Assembly (NCBI RefSeq): GCF_002754935.1
Contig: NZ_CP018092.1
Span: 124,001-188,000, forward strand
Length of the DNA: 64,000 bases
DNA from: Thermostichus lividus PCC 6715
Lineage (GTDB): Bacteria > Cyanobacteriota > Cyanobacteriia > Thermosynechococcales > Thermosynechococcaceae
Reading direction: 5' to 3'
Position 1 is the first letter of the stretch, and each line of letters starts with the position of its first letter. The notes under the pieces are model-generated. The model made no database searches. It was not told where the DNA came from and saw only the letters and a list, made by a program, of their open reading frames with translations. This document shows positions 28,390 to 35,281 of this stretch, piece by piece. The position numbers and the translations under genes are program-made.

Positions 28390-28879
28390 AACCCGTCGCC
28401 GTCGCCAACCTCAGCCCGTTGTCATGGAGCAGTTCTTGACGTTTTTGATCCGTCAGGAACAGTTTGCCGTGCCCATGGCACAAGCCAATCGCGTCATTCC
28501 CCTGCCTCCCATCTACGGCGATCGCTCTCGCCGGGGGGTGGGTCTGGTCAATCATGGCGATCGCGAAATTTTAGTGATTGAGATTGGCCGCTGCCTCTTT
28601 GCCGAGCCGTTGTCTGCGGCTGAAACCGAGAAACTCAAGTTCTTGCTGATTTTGCAGCCAGACCTTGCAGGCGAGTGGCTAGGCTTTCCGCTCGTGGATC
28701 CGCCAATTATTGAGCGGGTTCCCCAAGACCACATCCATCCCATTCCCAAAAACTATCTGCATTGGGGCAATATTCACCACGTCAGCTCCCTAATGGTCAG
28801 CAGCACTAATGACCCCAATCTGCCCCCCATCTTTATTGTGGATGTGCCCCAGGTGCTAGCCTCTCTCAAGACCCTGTAA
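28379..28879 (+). CDS. Second CheW-like protein at the end of the pix operon
   Basis: 166 residues overlapping the end of pixL by 11 bases, so translationally coupled. The CheW pattern is recognisable: EQFLTFLIRQEQFAVPMAQA, then a loop with GVGLVNHGDREILVIEIGR, then FLLILQPDLAGEWLGFPLVD. It diverges from the PixI protein and is probably an additional adaptor or a phosphatase-like relative. If the first methionine is not used, ATG 28424 (MEQFLTF) is the likely alternative. Confidence 0.75.
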   Translation: MVLKTRRRRQPQPVVMEQFLTFLIRQEQFAVPMAQANRVIPLPPIYGDRSRRGVGLVNHGDREILVIEIGRCLFAEPLSAAETEKLKFLLILQPDLAGEWLGFPLVDPPIIERVPQDHIHPIPKNYLHWGNIHHVSSLMVSSTNDPNLPPIFIVDVPQVLASLKTL

Positions 28880-28896
28880 CGTGCCAAAACTAAGGC

Positions 28897-29778
28897 TTAA
28901 TCAAGACAGCTTGCGGGGTTCAACTGTACCAGAATCGACTCTAAAACCTGCTCCCAGTGTGGTAAGGGCGCCCCTAACACCGCTGTGACTTTCTCGCAGT
29001 TAAGGGTGGAGAACGCTGGGCGCTGTGCCGCGGTCGGATAGTCACGACTGGGAATGGCTTCCAGTGTGGCAGTGGCATAGCCCTGAGCTTTGAGGTAGTC
29101 AAAAATTTTGCGGGCAAAGCCGTACCAACTGGTACTGCCTTGGGGGGTGAGGTGATACAGTCCCCTTGCCTGCAGCAGCAGCAGTTGATAGGTGAGGCGG
29201 GCAATGAAGCTGGCGGCGGTGGGCGTTCCAACTTGATCCGCCACAACCCGCACTAGCGGACGAGTTTGCGCAAGCCGTACCATGGTACGCAGGAAATTTT
29301 TGCCGCGGACATCATAGACCCAACTGGTGCGCAAAATTAGATAGTTAGCATTGACGGTGGCGATCGCCTGCTCCCCCAACCACTTGCTGTAGCCGTAGGC
29401 ATTAATAGGAGCCGTAGCATCCGTTTCCCGATAGGGTACCGCTTGCTGGCCATCGAACACATAGTCTGTGGAGTAGTGAACGAGTACTCCCCCCAGTTCA
29501 GCCATGGTCTGTGCCAATATCTTCACTGCCGTGCCATTAATTCGCTGAGCCTGCTCAGGTTCCTGCTCCGCTTGATCCACTGCGGTGTAGGCCGCTGCAT
29601 TGATCAGCACATCGGGGCAATGAGCGCGCAGGAAGCTCGGAATTGCCTCTAGATCCGCCAGATCGAACGTCACCGCAGTTCCTTGGCGAGCGACGGGGAT
29701 GACATTTATCTGAGGCGGAGCCTGCTGCACCAACTGCCAGCCCACCTGCCCCATCGCCCCCAAAATCATGATCCGCAT
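28897..29778 (-). CDS. rfbD: dTDP-4-dehydrorhamnose reductase
   Basis: Last step of dTDP-L-rhamnose synthesis (NADPH reduction). 293 residues from ATG 29778, which has AGGAGG just upstream; the frame stays open to 29808. The N-terminal nucleotide site ILGAMGQVGWQL, VLINAAAYTAVDQAEQEPEQ and the catalytic Y-x3-K in YGYSKWLGE are present, with YSTDYVFDG before it. It is the last gene of rfbBACD and begins 9 bases after the rfbC stop. Confidence 0.93.
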   Translation of the reverse strand: MRIMILGAMGQVGWQLVQQAPPQINVIPVARQGTAVTFDLADLEAIPSFLRAHCPDVLINAAAYTAVDQAEQEPEQAQRINGTAVKILAQTMAELGGVLVHYSTDYVFDGQQAVPYRETDATAPINAYGYSKWLGEQAIATVNANYLILRTSWVYDVRGKNFLRTMVRLAQTRPLVRVVADQVGTPTAASFIARLTYQLLLLQARGLYHLTPQGSTSWYGFARKIFDYLKAQGYATATLEAIPSRDYPTAAQRPAFSTLNCEKVTAVLGAPLPHWEQVLESILVQLNPASCLD

Positions 29779-29786
29779 AGTGCCTC

Positions 29787-30335
29787 CTAGGCAAAGTGTG
29801 GCACGCACCCAAAGGGTTTCCCCTGCTGATCCTTAGCCGAGAGGAGCGGCTCACCGCTCAGGGGCCAGTCAACTGCCACGGTCGGATCGTTCCACAGCAG
29901 GGTATGCTCATCTCCTGGGTTGTAGTAATCTGTTGCTTTGTAGAGCACCTGAGCCGTTGCCGACTTCACCCAAAAACCATGGGCAAACCCGGCAGGAATC
30001 CACAGTTGATGATGGGTTTCGGCGTTTAGCCAAACCCCCACCCACTGGCCATAGGTTGGGGAGGATTGCCGCAGATCCACCGCCACATCAAAAATTTCTC
30101 CCTCAATCACCCGGATGAGCTTGCCTTGAGGTTGTTGGTGTTGATAGTGCAGCCCGCGCAATACCCCCTGCTGAGATGCAGAATGATTATCTTGGACAAA
30201 ATTGACCTCTAATCCTGTTGCCGCCATAAACGCCCGCTGATTAAAACTCTCAAAGAAGAAGCCGCGCTGATCGCGAAAGATCTGCGGTTCTAGCAATAGC
30301 ACCTCTGGAATGGCAAGGGGCTGTACCTTAAGCAT
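29787..30335 (-). CDS. rfbC: dTDP-4-dehydrorhamnose 3,5-epimerase
   Basis: 182 residues, the usual length. Hallmarks are [38 protein letters not shown] (catalytic His), [17 protein letters not shown] and IPAGFAHGF. Acts third to convert dTDP-4-keto-6-deoxyglucose to the L-rhamnose configuration. The ATG at 30335 ([12 protein letters not shown]) overlaps the end of rfbA by 8 bases, so translation is probably coupled. The longer open frame upstream lies inside rfbA. Confidence 0.95.
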   Translation of the reverse strand: MLKVQPLAIPEVLLLEPQIFRDQRGFFFESFNQRAFMAATGLEVNFVQDNHSASQQGVLRGLHYQHQQPQGKLIRVIEGEIFDVAVDLRQSSPTYGQWVGVWLNAETHHQLWIPAGFAHGFWVKSATAQVLYKATDYYNPGDEHTLLWNDPTVAVDWPLSGEPLLSAKDQQGKPFGCVPHFA

Positions 30336-31215
30336 AGGTGTCTCCTGTGACCTCGGCCCACACCTGTAGCAGGTATTGGCCATAGCTACTGTTGCGCAGC
30401 GGTTGCGCCAATTCGTAAAGCTGCTCAGGGCTAATATAGCCCTGCAAGAGGGCAATTTCCTCTAAGCAGGCAATTTTTACCCCTTGGCGTTCTTCGAGGG
30501 TGCGGATAAAACTACTGGCCTGCTGTAACAGGTCATGGGTACCCGTATCTAGCCATGCATAGCCCCGCCCCAACATCTCTACCCTGAGATCGCCTTGTTT
30601 AAGGTACAGACGGTTCAAATCTGTAATTTCCAATTCGCCACGGGCAGAGGGTTGAAGTTGTGCCGCCAAATCACAGACGCGAGCATCGTAAAAATAAATT
30701 CCGGGTACCGCGTAGTTGGACTTGGGCACTGCTGGCTTTTCTTCGATATCTAGCACGCGCCCCATCCTATCAAACTCAATGACGCCGTACTGTTGTGGGT
30801 TGGCAACCCGATACCCAAAAATCAAGGCACCGTGGTTCAGTTGCGCAGCCCGCTGTAATTTTTGCGGCAGATCATGGCCGTAGAGGAGGTTATCACCCAA
30901 GGTGAGACAGACAGGCGATCCCTGCAGAAAGTCACGCCCCAGCAAAAAGGCTTCGGCTAAGCCATTGGGGCTTGGCTGCACACAATAGCTCAGGGACAGC
31001 CCCCACTGAGACCCTGTTCCCAGTAATTTCTCAAAGAGGTACAGGTGTTCCGGGGTGGAAATAATGAGAATGTCACGGATCCCCGCCAGCATCAAGATAG
31101 AGAGGGGATAGTAAATCATGGGTTTGTCGTAGATGGGCATCAATTGCTTGCTGACCACCTGCGTGAGGGGATACAGCCGTGTCCCAGAACCGCCCGCAAG
31201 AATAATACCTTTCAT
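30328..31215 (-). CDS. rfbA: Glucose-1-phosphate thymidylyltransferase
   Basis: 295 residues. The N-terminal nucleotide-binding signature [20 protein letters not shown], the [11 protein letters not shown] loop, LGDNLLYG and [12 protein letters not shown] identify it. It makes dTDP-glucose from dTTP and glucose-1-phosphate, the first committed step of rhamnose synthesis. GGAGG at 31222-31226 is spaced for ATG 31215 rather than GTG 31218. It is second in rfbBACD. Confidence 0.95.
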   Translation of the reverse strand: MKGIILAGGSGTRLYPLTQVVSKQLMPIYDKPMIYYPLSILMLAGIRDILIISTPEHLYLFEKLLGTGSQWGLSLSYCVQPSPNGLAEAFLLGRDFLQGSPVCLTLGDNLLYGHDLPQKLQRAAQLNHGALIFGYRVANPQQYGVIEFDRMGRVLDIEEKPAVPKSNYAVPGIYFYDARVCDLAAQLQPSARGELEITDLNRLYLKQGDLRVEMLGRGYAWLDTGTHDLLQQASSFIRTLEERQGVKIACLEEIALLQGYISPEQLYELAQPLRNSSYGQYLLQVWAEVTGDTYA

Positions 31216-31257
31216 CACTACCTCCGAGAGACGCTTTCCACTGGGCAGCAGCAGATG

Positions 31258-32337
31258 TTAATGGGGCGCGCTCAAGGTGCTGCCGTAGTGGCTGGCCAGC
31301 CAAGCGCTATAGTCGGCGGTGCGCACTGCCTGTACCCAGTCTTGGTGGCTGAGGTACCATTCCACCGTTTTGGTGAGGCCACTGGTAAAGGTTTCCTGCG
31401 GTTGCCAGCCGAGTTCTTGCTGAATCTTACTGGCATCAATGGCGTAGCGACGATCATGGCCGGGGCGATCGCCAACAAAGGTAATTAAACTGTGATAGTT
31501 GACATTGGGCTGGGGGTACCGAGTTTGTAGCAGGTCACAGAGGGTCTGCACCACTTCAAGGTTGGTTTTTTCGCAGTTGCCGCCAATGTTGTAGGTTTGC
31601 CCCGGTTGCCCCTTTTGCCACACCCTGTAAACCGCACGGCAGTGATCTTCAACGTAGAGCCAGTCCCGCACATTTTGGCCATCGCCGTAGATAGGCAGAG
31701 GCTGCTGCGCCAAGGCTTGGCAGATCATTAGGGGGATGAGTTTCTCGGGAAATTGGTAGGGGCCGTAGTTATTGGAGCAGTTGGTGGTCAACGTGGGGAG
31801 ACCATAGGTGTGGTGGTAGGCGCGTACAAGGTGATCTGAGGCAGCTTTCGAGGCGGCGTAGGGGCTGTTAGGGGCATAGGGGGTGTTTTCCCGAAACGGC
31901 GGATCTGTGGGGCCAAGGCTGCCATAGACCTCATCGGTAGAAATATGAATAAAGCGGAAGGTGTCTTGCTCCCTGCTCGGTCGCTGCTGCCAGTAAGCCT
32001 TAACTTCTTCTAGGAGGTTGGCGGTGCCTACGACATTGGTTTGAATAAAATCTTGAGGACTGTTGATAGAGCGATCCACATGGCTTTCTGCGGCAAAATG
32101 GATTACGGCATCGGGTTGAATGGTCTGTAACAGGTCGGCCACAAGGGCACGATCGCCCACATCCCCATGCACAAACTGGTAGTTGGGGTACCGCCGCAGC
32201 ATGGCCAGCGTGCCAGGATGGCAGGCATAGGTCATCTTGTCGAGGTTCAGCACCGCTCCCCAGCCTTCCGTGAGGGCTAGCCGCACAAAGTTTGCCCCGA
32301 TAAACCCACCACCACCCGTCACGAGGAATTTGATCAT
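31258..32337 (-). CDS. rfbB: dTDP-glucose 4,6-dehydratase
   Basis: 359 residues, the family length, starting at MIKFLVTGGGGFIGANFVRL (NAD-binding GxxGxxG). The active-site blocks are HISTDEVYGSLG and the catalytic YAASKAASDHLVRAYHHTYG. First gene of rfbBACD. IS605 copy A ends only 36 bases upstream of its ATG, so the native promoter has probably been displaced and expression may depend on the insertion. The open frame runs upstream into the IS, but the family start is clear. Confidence 0.95.
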   Translation of the reverse strand: MIKFLVTGGGGFIGANFVRLALTEGWGAVLNLDKMTYACHPGTLAMLRRYPNYQFVHGDVGDRALVADLLQTIQPDAVIHFAAESHVDRSINSPQDFIQTNVVGTANLLEEVKAYWQQRPSREQDTFRFIHISTDEVYGSLGPTDPPFRENTPYAPNSPYAASKAASDHLVRAYHHTYGLPTLTTNCSNNYGPYQFPEKLIPLMICQALAQQPLPIYGDGQNVRDWLYVEDHCRAVYRVWQKGQPGQTYNIGGNCEKTNLEVVQTLCDLLQTRYPQPNVNYHSLITFVGDRPGHDRRYAIDASKIQQELGWQPQETFTSGLTKTVEWYLSHQDWVQAVRTADYSAWLASHYGSTLSAPH

Positions 32338-32416
32338 CTGCCTGTTGAGAAATGCATTAGGTTCTGGCTTGCTTGACTTCTCTCCTCCTTGAAAGAGAGG
32401 GGATTCCCAAAGGATG

Positions 32417-33706
32417 CTACGCAACGGGCTGAAGCCGCGTTGCTTCCCTTTTCCCTTGAGCTGTCACCCACAACTTAATGCGGGTGGGGGCAGTCAAAGA
32501 CCCCCTACCAACTCCGCTCAGACTCAATCCAAGCATCGTCGCTACTTTACGCAGGATGTTGGCAGCGCCATTACAATCCGCGTTGATGTACCAATTCTGA
32601 GCAGTCCTGAACAAGCCTCGCTTCGTCCGCTTCCCCGATGACTTCCAGCTATCAGGTTTTTCACCGAATGTCGGCAAAAAGTCACCATCCACAAACGATG
32701 CTTGAGAGGTATACGACTCCTCAGTTTCAACAAACTCTATCCCGTACTGCTCCGCTAACTGAGCAATCCGCTCTTTCAGTCTCGCAGTTGGGATCTGCAC
32801 AAACTTCTGATTGGTCTTCTTGCCTAGGTTGGAACCGTCCTTTTGCTGCTGGTTCCAGCCAAATACAATCCGACCAATCCGGTTACGGGTGCAATGGTCA
32901 ATCACAATCCTAGCCGCTTTGTTCACTGCATCACGTATCTGCCGATTGCGCTTCTCAGTGAGTTGTGCCAGTCGCTTTGACCAAAAGCCTTGAGGCTTAC
33001 CTTCTTTCAGCTTGGCAATTTGCTTGTTGTACCAGCGGTTCAATGATTTCAGGTGCAGTCCATCCACAATGAAGCTGGTTCCCACATTGCTGACGCAGGT
33101 GAGCCAGTTGTTTAATCCCGAATCGATGCCCAGCACCCGCATCGGGTCTACATCAATCTGAACGGGGTTCAGACGATAGACAAACTCAGCGTAGAAACAC
33201 CCATTGCGCGGCAGAATCCGCAGTTCCTTGATGTCCTCAAATTTGAGATTGGAGGGCATGGGGACAGTGAACGAATCAATCTGAAACCACACTTTCACTA
33301 ACTGCCCCAGCGGAACCCGGATCATCCCATCAACCAACTTCAGCGCTTGTTTGGGATAGCTGACTACTGCCAACCCTCCCTTCTTGCGGTAATTTGGCAT
33401 CCTGGGTTTCTCTGCCAGTTCTCCACCTCGCCACAGTTTCAACAATGCTCGGTAGGACTTAAACGACTCGTAGACCGAAATCAAGGTTTGCTGTGCAGCC
33501 TGGGAGTAAAGAGCTTGGAAGTGCTTACTGGTCTTGTATTCGTAACTCAGGCTATGCTTGCCAATCCACTGCCCGGTCTTAAAGTGCAGTTGACGAGCAT
33601 AGTAGATGCCCTGATTGGTTAGCTTGTTTGCCTCAGAGCAGACAAATTCCATCACCCCCTTAAGTTCGTTATTGGGGTTGAGCAAAACTTGCTGACATCC
33701 AAACAT
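32417..33706 (-). CDS. TnpB with altered RuvC-II site and no zinc ribbon (copy A)
   Basis: 429 residues from MFGCQQVLLNPNNELKGVM; an upstream extension of the frame exists only because of the tnpA deletion. RuvC-I Asp195 is in GIDSGLNN and RuvC-III Asp377 in INADCNGAANI. At the usual RuvC-II position the sequence reads RIVFGWNQ, with Gly283 where glutamate is expected. Glutamates 327, 329 and 330 stand just before the SYTSQ motif (FVETEESYTSQASF). The four zinc-ribbon cysteines are absent; that segment is FVDGDFLPTFGEKPDSWKSS. This layout fits TnpB groups in which the catalytic glutamate has moved. The gene is intact. Confidence 0.88.
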   Translation of the reverse strand: MFGCQQVLLNPNNELKGVMEFVCSEANKLTNQGIYYARQLHFKTGQWIGKHSLSYEYKTSKHFQALYSQAAQQTLISVYESFKSYRALLKLWRGGELAEKPRMPNYRKKGGLAVVSYPKQALKLVDGMIRVPLGQLVKVWFQIDSFTVPMPSNLKFEDIKELRILPRNGCFYAEFVYRLNPVQIDVDPMRVLGIDSGLNNWLTCVSNVGTSFIVDGLHLKSLNRWYNKQIAKLKEGKPQGFWSKRLAQLTEKRNRQIRDAVNKAARIVIDHCTRNRIGRIVFGWNQQQKDGSNLGKKTNQKFVQIPTARLKERIAQLAEQYGIEFVETEESYTSQASFVDGDFLPTFGEKPDSWKSSGKRTKRGLFRTAQNWYINADCNGAANILRKVATMLGLSLSGVGRGSLTAPTRIKLWVTAQGKREATRLQPVA

Positions 33707-33763
33707 GGTGAGTTTATGCAACAATTGTCTACAGCGTAGCACAGATAGACAAACAGGTAAACT

Positions 33764-33953
33764 ATGGACTACCAGAAAAGCCGCAGTGCATCGAATTAAG
33801 GGGCGAACTGCACAGTTCCTCAGACAGGAATTCCCTAATCCATTAATGAAACTGCCGTCCATGTGGACATCCAGTTACTTTGTCTCAACGGCTGGCAATG
33901 TTAGCAGCGAAACAATTCAGCGCTACATTGAAGCTCAGGGCAAGAGTAATTGA
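33764..33953 (+). pseudogene. TnpA (Y1 transposase) with a 206-bp internal deletion
   Basis: Compared with the intact copy at 43225-43620, the start (MDYQKSR) and the 3' part (RIKGRTAQFLRQEFPNPLMK ... TIQRYIEAQGK) remain, but 206 bases between them are lost. The junction falls in the GTGCATCG at about 33784-33791. The HUH motif is deleted and the frame is shifted, so no transposase can be made. Copy A can move only with help in trans. Confidence 0.88.
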
Positions 33954-34101
33954 CCTTACTAGGGGCTAAAGCCCCCTGAGTTGGCTGTATCCCCTCGCTA
34001 AAGCGGAGGGGTTTTAGCCCGCCCACATCACTCCTATAACTCACCACTGTTCTGGTAGAAGGGCTTTGCTAGACTCAGAAGAGGTGGTGGAGCAGAGTCC
34101 T

Positions 34102-34536
34102 ATGGATGACTTTATGCAGGCGGCGATCGCCGAGGCCAAACAAGGGCTGCAAGAGGGCGGCATTCCCATTGGCTCGGTGCTGGTGCAGCAGGGAAAAATT
34201 ATTGGCCGGGGTCATAACCAGCGGGTGCAGCAGGGCAACCCCATCCTCCACGCCGAAATTGACTGCCTCTCTAATGCAGGGCGTATTGGCAGCTACGCTG
34301 ACACCGTACTCTACTCAACCCTCATGCCCTGCTATTTATGTGCTGGCGCAGTGGTTCAGTTTGGCATCAAAAAAGTGATTGCGGGCGAATCCCAAACCTT
34401 TGCGGGTGCCCGAGCCTTCATGGAGAGCCATGGGGTTGAGGTCATTGATCTCAATCTAGAGGTGTGTCAGCAGATGATGGCAGACTTTATTACGCAGCAT
34501 CCCCGCCTCTGGTTTGAAGATATTGGGAAACTGTAA
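34102..34536 (+). CDS. Nucleoside/cytosine deaminase (CDA fold)
   Basis: 144 residues from ATG 34102 (GGAG at 34089-34092); the frame is open to a TTG at 34066. The zinc site is complete: HAEID (His and catalytic Glu) and STLMPCYLCAGAVV (two Cys). The pattern GIPIGSVLV ... RGHNQRVQQGNPILHAE resembles fungal-type cytosine deaminases and related bacterial nucleoside deaminases more than tRNA deaminase TadA, so pyrimidine salvage is the likely role. The left end of IS605 copy A lies about 65 bases upstream, so its promoter is probably new. Confidence 0.85.
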   Translation: MDDFMQAAIAEAKQGLQEGGIPIGSVLVQQGKIIGRGHNQRVQQGNPILHAEIDCLSNAGRIGSYADTVLYSTLMPCYLCAGAVVQFGIKKVIAGESQTFAGARAFMESHGVEVIDLNLEVCQQMMADFITQHPRLWFEDIGKL

Positions 34537-34545
34537 ACTTCCCCG

Positions 34546-35277
34546 CTAAAGTCGAATTGCCAAGGAAATAACCCCAAAGGCAATCAATAGCACGCCACTG
34601 AGGGTCGTAATCCAACTCGACCACTGCCGCAGTGACAGAAGCGTTTGCAGGGTGCTACTAAAGGTGCCCACCAAGATGAGGGGCACGACATAGCCGCTAG
34701 TATAGGCCAACAGCAGCCCTGCCCCGACCACCAGTTTTTGGGTGCTGGCCACCCATGCTAGGAGGGTTGCCAATACGGGGGTGCTACAGGGGGCAGCTAC
34801 CAAGCCAAAGGTTGCCCCTAGGGTGTAAGCTTGCAGGCTGGCAGGAACGCGATCGGGAAGCTCTTCGAGAAACCGGCTGCGGGGAAAGCTGAGGGGGAGT
34901 GCATTTAAGAGGTTTAAGCCCATGAGAATAGCAATTAAACTGACCACAATCGTCAGTCCTAAACCCACTTGTCCGTAGATACGCCCAGCGATCGCCGCGA
35001 CCATCCCTAGCCCTGCTAAGGTGGTGGCCAAGCCCAAGGCAAACCAGATAGATTGCCGTGCGGCTGATCCCTTTTGTTTGGTTTGTCTGGCAGCGTAGCC
35101 TGCAATATAGCCCACAGTAATGGGCAACATTGAGAGGGTGCAGGGGGTGAGGCTGGTCAACAGTCCCGCCAGAAAGACAACGCCAAGGCTGAGCAGGGTT
35201 AACTCACCAAGTTGGCCGATCACCCACTGATTTACCCATTGCTCAAGCTGGTAGATGTACACACTGAAATCACTCAT
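34546..35277 (-). CDS. ccdA: Cytochrome c biogenesis protein CcdA
   Basis: 243 residues with six membrane helices. The two redox cysteines are in LTSLTPCTLSMLPI (helix 1) and VAAPCSTPVLATLL (helix 4), the CcdA/DsbD signature. It carries reducing power across the thylakoid or plasma membrane for apocytochrome c and other thiol proteins (system II maturation with Ccs1/CcsA, not in this window). Start ATG 35277 (MSDFSVYIYQ) lies 4 bases after the stop of the upstream peptidase, suggesting one transcript. Confidence 0.92.
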   Translation of the reverse strand: MSDFSVYIYQLEQWVNQWVIGQLGELTLLSLGVVFLAGLLTSLTPCTLSMLPITVGYIAGYAARQTKQKGSAARQSIWFALGLATTLAGLGMVAAIAGRIYGQVGLGLTIVVSLIAILMGLNLLNALPLSFPRSRFLEELPDRVPASLQAYTLGATFGLVAAPCSTPVLATLLAWVASTQKLVVGAGLLLAYTSGYVVPLILVGTFSSTLQTLLSLRQWSSWITTLSGVLLIAFGVISLAIRL

Positions 35278-35281
35278 GCGG

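Larger units (their letters stand above)
32374..34035. mobile_element. IS200/IS605-family element, copy A (tnpA defective)
   Basis: 1662 bp, nearly identical to copy B at 41835 apart from a 206-bp internal deletion. The right end is on the left in these coordinates, starting TTGACTTCTC (GAGAAGTCAA read outward). The left end finishes at 34035, followed by ATAA (TTAT on the other strand). tnpB points left and the tnpA remnant points right, i.e. divergent as in IS605. Left-end hairpins are visible at about 33965-34010. Confidence 0.9.

Noticed and set aside
33707-33862. Longer tnpB in copy A (481 residues)
   Set aside because: The extra N-terminal codons exist only because the 206-bp tnpA deletion joins frames; both copies agree from MFGCQQVLLN onward.
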